From: Desulfobacterales bacterium | GTDB taxonomy: Bacteria > Desulfobacterota > Desulfobacteria > Desulfobacterales > ETH-SRB1 | Assembly (NCBI GenBank): GCA_030669465.1 | Contig: DAOVDN010000048.1 | Location: 1-7,669 of the forward strand | Direction of reading: 5' to 3' | DNA: 7,669 nt | Part shown: piece by piece, positions 1 to 6,602 of the stretch | Layout: each line of letters begins with the position of its first letter | Position numbering within the stretch: position 1 is the stretch's first letter | Notes under the pieces: model-generated | What the model was told of the DNA's origin: nothing | Database searches by the model: none | What the model saw: the letters and a program-made list of their open reading frames with translations, nothing else | Position numbers and translations under genes: made by a program

Positions 1-1470
1 CATCTGATTGATCATCAGATTAAAAAGCTTTGAACCCATGGCAGATGGAAGCTTGGACCTGAGTTCTTCTTTACGCATGCCTATTTTGAGAGGATTTGCT
101 TTGTGGTAATTATCAAGGCAAAAAGATATCTCTTTCTTTAATTTTTTAAAGCAATTATTATGGACATAAATTTGATTCTCCCTGTCAGCACAAATAAGAA
201 TCTTTTTTGACAAAAGCTTCTGAATGCTATTATGAAGCTCTTTTTCAGCAATATTGGTCATTATTCTAAGATCAGAAAAGGAAACACCCTGATAACCTGA
301 TTCATCAACATGATAGGAAATTGTCTCTTCAGGCAAATGATCGACAAGACCTTTTAACCCTTCGATAACTTCCGGCTTAAAGCGTTTGTGCTTTTTGGGA
401 ATCGGGTTTAAGACATGCCCGCCGCCGATAGTGCGCACAGGTGAATAACTTCGTATGACGAATTTGTCGTCTTTTACAATGGCCACGGGGGAATCGAGTC
501 GAAGCTGAGCTACAATTGTTTCGCCTGGAGCAAGCTCCTCCCTGTCAAGCAATACCAGGTTGCCGAGCACTTCACTAGTTCCTGTATGAAATCTTACACG
601 GGTACGGTTTTTACTAGATTTTTTATTGCTGCTGAGAAAATGCAGCGACACATCGAGCATGTAACTCGGCTTTAAGGTTTCCGGACCAGCTACAACTTCG
701 CCACGATTTACGTAAAGTCTTTCAAGCCCCTGAAAATTAATAGCTGTGCGCATACCGGCTTCGGCAATGCTTACATTCTGATTATGGACCTGAATCCCGC
801 GAACTTTTGACGTAATGCCGGACGGATATACCATGACCCTATCTCCAACCCGAACATGTCCTGAAATCAGTGTCCCTGTGATAACCGTGCCAAATCCCTT
901 CATACTGAAAACCCGATCAACAGGAAGGCGAAAGAGGCCTGTAGTGGAACGCGCCGGAATTATGACACTCAATTCATCAAGAGCTTTAATAAATTCCGGG
1001 ATACCTTGACCTGTAACAGATGATACAGGTAATACAGGTCTATTTTCAAGGAATGTTCCATTGGTAAATTCTCTGATATCATCTACCACAAGTTCCAGCC
1101 ACTCTTCATCCACAAGATCGATCTTAGTCAGAACAACAAGGCCGTATTTTACGTCTAAAAGGGTACATATTTCCATATGTTCCCTGGTCTGTGGCATTAC
1201 CCCTTCATCAGCGGCAATAACCATAGCAACAATATCAATTCCGGTGGCTCCCGCAACCATATTTTTTACAAATTTTTCATGACCTGGGACATCAACAATT
1301 CCGAGATGCTGCCCGCTTGGAAGATCCATCGATGCAAAGCCGAGTTCAATGGTTATCCCACGAAGCTTCTCTTCCTTTAGCCGGTCAGTATTTATGCCTG
1401 TAACCGCCTTGACAAGAGAGGTCTTTCCGTGATCTATGTGTCCGGCTGTGCCGAGAATAATCTGTTTCAA
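1..1470 (-). CDS. selB: Selenocysteine-specific translation elongation factor SelB (3' end cut by window edge)
   Basis: GTPase that delivers Sec-tRNA(Sec) to UGA codons on the ribosome, guided by a SECIS hairpin. The frame is open for 490 codons from 1470 to the left edge with no stop, so about 130-160 residues of the usual length are missing. Visible motifs: G1 GHIDHGKT (10-17), G2 GITIELGF (38-45), G3 [12 protein letters not shown] (60-71), G4 TKID (115-118). Beta-barrel domains II and III follow (about 177-360, with [14 protein letters not shown] near 343-356). After these come the first winged-helix repeats of the SECIS-binding C-terminus, including a typical [12 protein letters not shown] stretch near 466-477. 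The start is TTG at 1470: TAG precedes it in frame (1471-1473), the conserved [11 protein letters not shown] begins at residue 7, and AAAGGAG lies 10 nt upstream. It is probably downstream in the same transcription direction as the two genes on its right. The strong [17 protein letters not shown] signature separates it from EF-Tu. Confidence 0.96.
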   Translation of the reverse strand, partial: MKQIILGTAGHIDHGKTSLVKAVTGINTDRLKEEKLRGITIELGFASMDLPSGQHLGIVDVPGHEKFVKNMVAGATGIDIVAMVIAADEGVMPQTREHMEICTLLDVKYGLVVLTKIDLVDEEWLELVVDDIREFTNGTFLENRPVLPVSSVTGQGIPEFIKALDELSVIIPARSTTGLFRLPVDRVFSMKGFGTVITGTLISGHVRVGDRVMVYPSGITSKVRGIQVHNQNVSIAEAGMRTAINFQGLERLYVNRGEVVAGPETLKPSYMLDVSLHFLSSNKKSSKNRTRVRFHTGTSEVLGNLVLLDREELAPGETIVAQLRLDSPVAIVKDDKFVIRSYSPVRTIGGGHVLNPIPKKHKRFKPEVIEGLKGLVDHLPEETISYHVDESGYQGVSFSDLRIMTNIAEKELHNSIQKLLSKKILICADRENQIYVHNNCFKKLKKEISFCLDNYHKANPLKIGMRKEELRSKLPSAMGSKLFNLMINQM

Positions 1471-1480
1471 CTATAATGAA

Positions 1481-1487
1481 CTCCTTT
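1481..1487 (-). promoter_or_regulatory. Ribosome binding site of selB
   Basis: AAAGGAG on the minus strand, 10 nt before TTG at 1470. It supports the non-ATG start, since no ATG or GTG is available between the in-frame TAG (1471-1473) and the conserved G1 motif. Confidence 0.75.
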
Positions 1488-1533
1488 AGGAACTATCAGT
1501 CTATGACGAACGGTTTGTAGCGTCTATAGCTAT

Positions 1534-1627
1534 TAAGCTCGTAAGCTGATAAGCTCGTAAGCTCGTAAGCTGATAAGCTAATAAGCTAATAAGCTAATAA
1601 GCTCAACAGCTTATCAGCTTATCAGCT
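1534..1627. repeat. 8-bp-phased AGCT tandem repeat with fold-back arm
   Basis: The tetramer AGCT recurs at exact 8-bp steps twelve times (1536, 1544, 1552 ... 1624). In the left nine units the octamer is TAAGCT plus CG, GA, AA or CA. In the last three it turns into the reverse-complement form (CAGCTTAT). The last 20 bases (1608-1627) therefore pair with 1568-1587 at 19 of 20 positions, and other registers also pair. The repeat fills the spacer between the small membrane-protein gene and selB. No T-tract follows on either strand, so it does not look like a simple intrinsic terminator. It could be an mRNA-stabilising hairpin or merely a slippage-prone satellite. Confidence 0.9.
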
Positions 1628-1636
1628 CGGAGAGCG

Positions 1637-1810
1637 CTATCTTGACTTTTTCTTTCGCAGGTAATTAAAAAAATATGACATGCCTACCATGAAGATGCCA
1701 AGCCCTGCTATATAGACAGGATGTGCCTGGGGATGGAAAAAACGCATCAGAACAACCGCAAAAACAGCTCCAACGATGGCTCTTATTACAAAAATATTAA
1801 ACCTGTTCAT
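1637..1810 (-). CDS. Small two-helix membrane protein, function unknown (57 aa)
   Basis: The frame runs from ATG at 1810 to TAG at 1637-1639 and starts MNRFNIFVIRAIVGAVF. It has two hydrophobic stretches, roughly residues 5-25 and 33-50, joined by a short polar loop (HPQAHP). It ends in a very basic tail (RKKKSR), which by the positive-inside rule should face the cytoplasm. It begins one base after the stop of the hybrid-kinase gene (TAA-T-ATG), so translational coupling is likely; the only Shine-Dalgarno-like bases (GGA) lie inside the kinase's last codons. I do not recognise a named family. Supporting a real gene are the clean start, the amphipathic membrane layout and the near-overlap. The main doubt is its shortness. 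Confidence 0.72.
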   Translation of the reverse strand: MNRFNIFVIRAIVGAVFAVVLMRFFHPQAHPVYIAGLGIFMVGMSYFFNYLRKKKSR

Positions 1811-1811
1811 A

Positions 1812-3374
1812 TTATGAATCCAAAATTCTTCTTATTTTTTGGGATAACTCTTCCAGGCCAAAAGGCTTCTGAATAAAACCATTGCAACCACGTTCCAATA
1901 TCCTGGTTGCCTGGCCATCTATGCTGTATCCGCTTGAAAGCAGCGCCTTTATATCGGGGTTTATTTCTTTAAGCCTGTCATAAGCCTCGCCGCCGCCCAT
2001 GTCCGGCATGATCATGTCGAGGACGACCATATCGATCTTATCCTTATTTTTTTTATAAACTTCTATTGCTTCTTTCCCGCATCCAGCCGTTAATACCTCA
2101 TATCCCACAGCCCTTAACATCTCCCTTGCAACATCAATAATAATATCCTCATCATCTACAAGCAGGATCGTTTCGCCGCCATTTAACACCTCATTATGCG
2201 TATGCTTTTCTTTTATTACATCCTTTTCAGAGGCCGGAAGATAAATATTAAAAGTCGTACCCTTGTCCTTTTCGCTGTAAGCATTGATAATGCCGCCATG
2301 ATTTTTGATAATGCCGTAAGCAGAAGCAAGGCCCAGGCCTGTTCCACGACCCATTTGTTTGGTGGTAAAAAACGGTTCAAATATCCTTTTCCTGGTCTCC
2401 TCATCCATGCCGGCTCCCTCGTCGGTCACAGATATTCTCACATAAGAACCCGGCTTTACGGCAAACGGCTTGGAGTAGCTCTTGTCAAGCACGACATTTT
2501 TCGTTTCAAGATAGAGATTTCCGCTTTCCATCTCAGACATGGCCTCACAGGCATTGATATAATGATTTAAAAGCACCTGCTCAATCTGCCCTCTATCCAC
2601 TTTTACAGTCCAGATATCTTTCTGATATTTTTTATGAATCCTTATTTCTTTTTTAGTGCGGCCAAACATTTCCGAAGTCTTTTGTATAAGCTCGTTCAGA
2701 TCCGTTGGTTTTACCTCGTATTTTCCTCCTCTGGCAAAACCTAAAAGTTGTCTTGTAAGATCTCCCCCCCTTTTAATCATATCCTCTATTCTTTTGAGGT
2801 GTTCAAAATAGCGATGCTTAGAATTAATATCAATAAGCATCAAAGAAACACGTCCCTGGATACCCATAAGCAAGTTGTTAAAGTCATGGGCAATGCCGCC
2901 GGCCAACGTGCCGATGGCTTCCATCTTTTGAGCTTGATTAAGTCGAATCTGGAGCCTTTTCTTCTCATCCTCTGCCTGCCGCACTTTTGCCTTTAATTTC
3001 CTTTCGTTGAGCGCTTTACGGATAATTTCGGGTATGAGCTCAAAAAAACTGCCGGATTTCACAATGTAGTCAAATACACCGAGTTTCATGGCCTTTACGG
3101 CGATATTCTCATCTCCCTGACCCGTAGTCATAATGAATGGAATATCTATTTTTCGTCTTTTTAGTTCTTCCAGGAGCTCAAGTCCGTTCATGCCGGGGAG
3201 AAAATAATCGGCAATAACGAGATCGTCGTCGTCTTCTTTCAGCCTCTCCAAAAACAGGTCGGCCTTTTTATATAAATGTACGGCAGCATCAGGAAACTCC
3301 TTTTTGATGGCCTGCTTCATAAGATCAAAATGGTCCTTTTCGTCCTCAATGATCGTTATTTTCAGTACATTCAT
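1812..3374 (-). CDS. Soluble hybrid histidine kinase: REC-HisKA-HATPase-REC
   Basis: Multi-step phosphorelay protein with no membrane segment (520 aa from the chosen start). The first receiver spans 1-122: acidic pair E10/D11, phospho-acceptor D56 in [10 protein letters not shown]83, K106. A charged coiled linker (about 123-150) leads to the dimerisation domain with phospho-His H163 in [11 protein letters not shown]. The ATPase domain has N274, DEGAGM (318-323), FEPFFTTK and GRGTGLGLA (342-350). A second receiver (401-519) has D407/D408, acceptor D453 in [10 protein letters not shown]480/S481 and K503 in QKPF. All catalytic residues are present. The N-terminal receiver suggests that it is itself an acceptor from another kinase. 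There is no PAS or other sensor domain and no DNA-binding output. Start: AAGGA lies 9 nt before ATG 3374 but only 3 nt before ATG 3380, so 3374 is preferred; 3380 would add two residues. The downstream small membrane gene follows after one base. Confidence 0.95.
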   Translation of the reverse strand: MNVLKITIIEDEKDHFDLMKQAIKKEFPDAAVHLYKKADLFLERLKEDDDDLVIADYFLPGMNGLELLEELKRRKIDIPFIMTTGQGDENIAVKAMKLGVFDYIVKSGSFFELIPEIIRKALNERKLKAKVRQAEDEKKRLQIRLNQAQKMEAIGTLAGGIAHDFNNLLMGIQGRVSLMLIDINSKHRYFEHLKRIEDMIKRGGDLTRQLLGFARGGKYEVKPTDLNELIQKTSEMFGRTKKEIRIHKKYQKDIWTVKVDRGQIEQVLLNHYINACEAMSEMESGNLYLETKNVVLDKSYSKPFAVKPGSYVRISVTDEGAGMDEETRKRIFEPFFTTKQMGRGTGLGLASAYGIIKNHGGIINAYSEKDKGTTFNIYLPASEKDVIKEKHTHNEVLNGGETILLVDDEDIIIDVAREMLRAVGYEVLTAGCGKEAIEVYKKNKDKIDMVVLDMIMPDMGGGEAYDRLKEINPDIKALLSSGYSIDGQATRILERGCNGFIQKPFGLEELSQKIRRILDS

Positions 3375-3383
3375 CGTCATAAA

Positions 3384-3388
3384 TCCTT
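3384..3388 (-). promoter_or_regulatory. Ribosome binding site deciding the hybrid-kinase start
   Basis: AAGGA on the minus strand. Its spacing to ATG 3374 is 9 nt and to ATG 3380 only 3 nt, which favours the second ATG. An in-frame TAA at 3387-3389 rules out any start further upstream. Confidence 0.55.
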
Positions 3389-3490
3389 ATAGGCAGGCTA
3401 TGAAACAGATAGAACATCATGGCGAGCAGGGCCTTCCACAGGTAACCGTGTCTATAAATTTCCAGATAAATAATTTCACTGCGTTATCAG

Positions 3491-3498
3491 TCGAAATC
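3491..3498 (+). repeat. Target-site duplication, left copy
   Basis: TCGAAATC directly abuts the left inverted repeat of the MITE-like element. The identical octamer, in the same orientation, directly abuts its right end at 3873-3880. Confidence 0.88.
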
Positions 3499-3872
3499 GT
3501 AAGTTCTCAATAAATACTGGAGAAGCCCGCTGGTGATAAAATGTAAAATATCTGACTGTTTGACCTGCCCGCTCGTGCCTCAGACCACTTAACCCTACTT
3601 GTCCGCAACACTCTCGCTTGCGAAGCTGGCGAGCTTGGCTATCGGGTAAACTCGCAGTGGCAGGCGGGGCGTGTTAGTGAGCCTTAAAAAACAACGCCTA
3701 AGATAATTCATCTTTAAAATATGTTATTTTAGCTGTTTAATCAATATGGATTAAAAGGATTGGACATGTTTTTTCTTTAGGGTCACTTACACGCGAGTTT
3801 CAGATATTCTTACATTTTATTATCAGTGGGCGAGTCCTTTATCATCTTTACCCGAACTTATTGAGAACTTAC
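3499..3872. mobile_element. 374-bp MITE-like element with IS66-type ends, no transposase
   Basis: The ends are perfect 15-bp inverted repeats: GTAAGTTCTCAATAA at 3499-3513 and its complement at 3858-3872. Exact 8-bp direct repeats flank them (3491-3498 and 3873-3880), the mark of transposition. Inverted similarity continues inward: 3531-3555 matches the complement of about 3800-3825 (TCAGATATT.TTACATTTTAT core), so each end is about 60-75 bp of related sequence. The centre (about 3560-3690) is GC-rich and has no convincing reading frame, so the element must move in trans. IS66-family elements characteristically begin with 5'-GTAA and make 8-bp duplications, so I infer an IS66-like transposase elsewhere in the genome. 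It sits between the divergent hybrid-kinase and response-regulator genes. The perfect TSD implies a fairly recent insertion. Confidence 0.88.
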
Positions 3873-3880
3873 TCGAAATC
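3873..3880 (+). repeat. Target-site duplication, right copy
   Basis: TCGAAATC immediately follows the right terminal inverted repeat and is identical to 3491-3498. Confidence 0.88.
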
Positions 3881-3987
3881 CTCGACGACGTACAACTCAG
3901 TACGACTTACTCGGATTTCTCCTTCTAGCCTTGTGAAATTAATTATCTGAAAATCTATAAGTGAGTGATAAGCGCAGGGAATCATAC

Positions 3988-4014
3988 TTGACTTTGCCGC
4001 CGATTATGTATATT
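3988..4014 (+). promoter_or_regulatory. Candidate sigma-70-type promoter for the response-regulator gene
   Basis: TTGACT (3988-3993) is a 5/6 match to the -35 box. TATATT (4009-4014) is a 5/6 match to the -10 box, but the spacer is only 15 bp; TATTTG at 4011-4016 gives 17 bp with a poorer box. It lies between the two mobile-element copies and points toward 4195. If used, the transcript has a leader of about 170 nt that carries the 84-bp hairpin element. Confidence 0.35.
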
Positions 4015-4086
4015 TGAGCACTTGCAAATTTTATCAAAATAGTATGAAATGGCATAGGCTGTCAAGCGAAAAAGATACCAGGACAG

Positions 4087-4170
4087 GTAATATCTCAATA
4101 AGTTCCGGTGAATTATATGATAAAAGACTCATCCACCAGTGGGCTCCTCCAGAACTTATTGAGATGTTAC
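4087..4170. mobile_element. 84-bp internally deleted relative of the MITE; forms a long hairpin
   Basis: It begins GTAA and ends TTAC. Positions 4087-4105 pair with 4152-4170 over 19 bp with one G-U. The left half resembles the right end of the 374-bp element read inward (TCTCAATAAGTTC, then ATGATAAA.GACTC, then CCCAC or CCAC). The right half, reverse-complemented (4170-4134), matches 3499-3535 at 31 of 37 positions. It therefore looks like the two ends of the larger element fused after loss of the centre. A small CCAC-CA-GTGG hairpin (4133-4142) sits in the loop. The flanking octamers CAGGACAG (4079-4086) and AGGGAAAG (4171-4178) agree at only 5 of 8 positions, possibly a decayed duplication. 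The element ends 5 nt before the AAGGAG of the next gene. Confidence 0.8.
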
Positions 4171-4175
4171 AGGGA

Positions 4176-4181
4176 AAGGAG
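4176..4181 (+). promoter_or_regulatory. Ribosome binding site of the response regulator
   Basis: AAGGAG lies 13 nt before ATG 4195, a long but usable spacing. It follows the base of the 84-bp hairpin by 5 nt, and the putative right flank duplication (4171-4178) overlaps it. An in-frame TAA at 4183-4185 excludes an upstream start. Confidence 0.6.
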
Positions 4182-4194
4182 ATAACTAACGGAA

Positions 4195-4638
4195 ATGAGA
4201 CTAAAATCGGTAGACATTCTATTGGTGGAAGACAACACGGATCATGCGGAATTGACAATAAGGGCTCTTAAAGAGAATAATGTCTTGAATAAAATTTATT
4301 TAGTAAGAGATGGTCAGGAAGCGCTTGATTTTATATATCATCGTGGCAGTTATACTGATAAGGAGAGCTTTCGGCGGCCCGGCCTGATTCTTTTAGATAT
4401 CAAGCTTCCGAAGGTCGACGGTATCGAGGTCTTGAGACAGCTTAAAAACGATATGCAGTTTAAGTCTATTCCTGTTATAATGCTAACTACATCTGACAGG
4501 GATGAAGAGATAGCCGAAAGCTATGCCGGCGGCGCCAACAGTTATGTTGTCAAGCCTGTAGACTTTAAAGAGTTTGTGAAAAAGGTAAAGGAGTTAAAGC
4601 TTTACTGGACAATTACCAGCACTCTGCCGGCAGAGTAA
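4195..4638 (+). CDS. Single-domain response regulator, Rcp1/CheY-like
   Basis: Phospho-acceptor protein of 147 aa made only of a receiver domain with no output domain. Key residues: E12/D13 in LLVEDN, acceptor D68 in LILLDIKLP, T98/T99 in MLTTS, K120 in VVKPVDF. The extra segment between beta-2 and beta-3 (DFIYHRGSYTDKESFRRP, about 45-62) and the LPKVDGIEVL stretch are typical of the Rcp1 type, which usually partners phytochrome-like histidine kinases. The next gene on this strand, 434 bp downstream, is a kinase with that type of catalytic core and no receiver, so the two may form a pair; alternatively it could serve the hybrid kinase on the other strand. The leader contains a mobile-element hairpin ending just before the ribosome binding site. 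The last codons and part of the stop lie within a perfect 16-bp palindrome. Confidence 0.95.
   Translation: MRLKSVDILLVEDNTDHAELTIRALKENNVLNKIYLVRDGQEALDFIYHRGSYTDKESFRRPGLILLDIKLPKVDGIEVLRQLKNDMQFKSIPVIMLTTSDRDEEIAESYAGGANSYVVKPVDFKEFVKKVKELKLYWTITSTLPAE
4621..4636. repeat. Perfect 16-bp palindrome across the response-regulator stop
   Basis: ACTCTGCCGGCAGAGT is its own reverse complement; the TAA stop begins at its last base. As RNA it can form a 6-bp stem with a CCGG loop. No T-run follows, so a canonical intrinsic terminator is not supported. Confidence 0.8.
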
Positions 4639-4710
4639 ACGGGCTTGGTTCTAACTTCGGCCAATAACAACTGTGTATGCTGTTTGTGCACTATACCTAA
4701 TCATAGTCAA

Positions 4711-4989
4711 AATTGATGATTGTCGATTGATGATTGTCGATTTGTGGAATCGCTTTGCTCTGTCTTTTTGTTATAAAATTACCTGCCCGCCACCTGCCCG
4801 CAATGCCTCTATTTCGCATGACTTGGTTTTGCCGCTTTGTTCCTGTGGACATAATGAACAAAATGGATAGGATATATTTAATGCACGGCAGGCGGGTCGC
4901 GGAGCCCTACTCAATGCTCTTCGTCCTTTCGTCAACTTGCTCAGGCGAGGCAGACGGGATAGAATACCTTCAATCATCAATCATCAATT
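4711..4989. repeat. Segment bounded by inverted ATTGATG-type repeats
   Basis: The left border is two exact copies of ATTGATGATTGTCG (4712-4725, 4726-4739). The right border is CAATCAT repeated with a 7-bp period (4971-4989). Positions 4711-4722 are the exact reverse complement of 4978-4989 (12 bp). I found no flanking target duplication, so transposition is not shown. It could be a repeat-bounded non-coding module or two independent satellites. Confidence 0.55.
4781..4896. repeat. GC-rich module sharing both end boxes with the MITE interior
   Basis: CCTGCCCGC (4782-4790 and again 4793-4801) and GGCAGGCGGG (4887-4896) also occur inside the 374-bp element at 3564-3572 and 3659-3668. The start-to-start distance is 94 bp here (from the second copy) and 95 bp there, and both copies have TGCCTC shortly after the left box. 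The central parts have diverged or are unrelated. Confidence 0.5.
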
Positions 4990-5072
4990 TTTTGTTTTGT
5001 AAGCATTAATTGACTTTAACATAGGATAGTGGCCACAGTTAGAACCATGCCCGAATAAACAAAAAAGGTGTC

Positions 5073-6602
5073 ATGAAAAAAGCCGACAAAAAAAGACTCA
5101 ATGTAACTATTGTAGGTGGGGGACCTGGCTCCAGGGCGATCATGGAATTGATTCTGGCTGATATATTCAGCGAGCTTAAGATGAATGTTTTGGGTGTAGC
5201 CGACATTAACCTCGAAGCAGAGGGGATAAAGCATGCCAGGCTATCGGGGTTTTATACCACTGAAGATTACAATGAGTTATACAAACTTAAAGACTTAGAT
5301 CTGATTATTGAGCTGACCGGAAGAGATGATGTTTTGGAAGATATCTTAATAACCAGGCCTTCTCATGTAAAAGTAATGGATCATGTAAGTGCTCGGCTTT
5401 TCTGGGATTTTATACAGATTGGGGAGAAGCATATTGCTGAAAAGGAGAAATCAGAGGCCCGGCTCAAAGAATATGCGGAAAGCCTTGAACCGTTGATCAA
5501 GAAGCTGAAGCGCTTGAAAGAATACAATGAAAAGATCATAAACAACATCCCATCTTCCCTGCTGGTACTGGATAAAAACCTGAATATCAAATTGATCAAT
5601 CGGACTTATCAAAAGATACGGGGTATTGAGGATGAAGATGTGGTAGGCAAAAATATTAAAGAGGTTTTTCCTGAGCATCTTCTGAAAGAAGAAGGGCTTT
5701 TTAAAGCCTTTGAAGAGGTGATGGAGACTAAACAGACACGCCTGCTGTGGAGGGTAAAACATAGCTCTGTTTATCACCGGGAGAAGATCTTGAACATCAC
5801 CATAAGCGGCCTCGGTCTTGCGGCAGAATCAGCATCAGAGGCGGCGCTCATGTTAATCATAGAAGATGTTACCGAAAGAGCGAGGCTGACGGAAGAGCTT
5901 CGAAAAAAGAACGAAGAGCTCGAAAATTTTGTCTATGTTGTCTCGCATGATCTAAAGTCGCCCATTGTCTCTATACAGGGATTTTCATCTATACTGCTCA
6001 GTGAATATAGCGAGAAACTGGGCGAGGAGGGCGAGAGGTACCTTGAGCGGATCAGCGACAACTCTTCCCGTATGCAAGTTTTGATATCCGACCTTTTAAC
6101 GCTTTCAAGGCTCGGCCGGGTTACAGGCTCTTTTAAAGATGCTTCCTCCATTGAAATAGTAAAAAGAGTCTGCCTGAACCTCAAACACCGGCTGAAAAAA
6201 AGCAATGTAGAGATTTCCATAAGCAGTGACCTTCCTGTTATACACTGTGATGAAGAGAGGATCTACCAGGTCTTTGAAAATCTGCTCACAAATGCCATCA
6301 AGTTTATGGGAGATACCGAGAATCGTGAGATCGAAGTTGGATATAAAGACAAAGAGGATTTTCACGAGTTCTATGTAAAGGATAACGGCATCGGCATTGA
6401 TGAAAAATACCACCGGAAGATATTCGAGATATTCCAGATGTTAAAAGAGATAGAAGATAAGGAAGGAACTGGCGCCGGGCTGGTTATTGTTGAGAAAATT
6501 ATAAAAAGTCATGGCGGAAGAGTCTGGGTGGAATCGGAGAAAGAAAAAGGGGCAACCTTTTATTTTACTCTACCGAAAAAAATTAGTCGAGTAGTCGAGT
6601 AG
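5073..6602 (+). CDS. Soluble Rossmann-PAS-histidine kinase
   Basis: Sensor kinase of 509 aa with no membrane segment. Residues 9-112 look like an NAD(P)-binding Rossmann fold: beta-1 NVTIVGGGPGSRAIME with a GGGPGS loop (15-20), then VLGVADIN with acidic D44 at the end of beta-2, and DLDLIIELTGRDDV (74-87), as in homoserine-dehydrogenase-like domains. A coiled linker (about 115-155) leads to a PAS domain (about 155-270). Next come HisKA with H292 in VSHDLKSPI and HATPase with N407, DNGIGID (437-443), IFEIFQML (450-457) and EGTGAGL (464-470), a phytochrome-kinase-like core. There is no receiver, so it needs a partner; the free receiver gene upstream is the obvious candidate. AAGGTG at 5065-5070 supports the start. 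The last six residues (SRVVE and the preceding I) come mostly from an 8-bp tandem repeat containing the TAG stop. The ligand is unknown, and NAD binding is inferred from fold only. Confidence 0.94.
   Translation: MKKADKKRLNVTIVGGGPGSRAIMELILADIFSELKMNVLGVADINLEAEGIKHARLSGFYTTEDYNELYKLKDLDLIIELTGRDDVLEDILITRPSHVKVMDHVSARLFWDFIQIGEKHIAEKEKSEARLKEYAESLEPLIKKLKRLKEYNEKIINNIPSSLLVLDKNLNIKLINRTYQKIRGIEDEDVVGKNIKEVFPEHLLKEEGLFKAFEEVMETKQTRLLWRVKHSSVYHREKILNITISGLGLAAESASEAALMLIIEDVTERARLTEELRKKNEELENFVYVVSHDLKSPIVSIQGFSSILLSEYSEKLGEEGERYLERISDNSSRMQVLISDLLTLSRLGRVTGSFKDASSIEIVKRVCLNLKHRLKKSNVEISISSDLPVIHCDEERIYQVFENLLTNAIKFMGDTENREIEVGYKDKEDFHEFYVKDNGIGIDEKYHRKIFEIFQMLKEIEDKEGTGAGLVIVEKIIKSHGGRVWVESEKEKGATFYFTLPKKISRVVE

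Larger units (their letters stand above)
4639..5072. other. Gene-free 434-bp spacer with repeat-bounded segment
   Basis: I see no credible gene here on either strand. The short frames lack ribosome binding sites and run through low-complexity repeats. Contents: a 14-bp direct repeat (4712-4739), a tandem ACCTGCCCGC pair (4781-4802), a GGCAGGCGGG box (4887-4896), and CAATCAT repeats (4971-4989) that are inverted relative to 4711-4722. The kinase ribosome binding site AAGGTG is at 5065-5070. Confidence 0.6.

Noticed and set aside
1534..1627. CRISPR-like array
   Set aside because: The period is 8 bp with no spacers, so it is a simple satellite.
3586..3680. Possible integron attC site inside the MITE (ACTTAAC near 3587, GTTAG near 3672)
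   Set aside because: The right core does not fit GTTRRRY, and the expected inner boxes next to the cores do not pair.
4052..4068. TGGCAT...GTCA as a sigma-54 promoter
   Set aside because: The -12 GC element is missing, although the -24 part looks tempting.
4014..4271. 85-aa open frame upstream of and overlapping the response regulator
   Set aside because: It runs straight through the 84-bp hairpin element and into the receiver gene in another frame, with no ribosome binding site.
4734..5009. Open frames of 65-91 aa in the 4639-5072 spacer
   Set aside because: They are built largely from repeat sequence, have no ribosome binding site, and their composition is unlike a protein-coding gene.
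5010..5030. TTGACT (5010-5015) as a -35 box for the PAS kinase
   Set aside because: No acceptable -10 hexamer lies 15-19 bp downstream.
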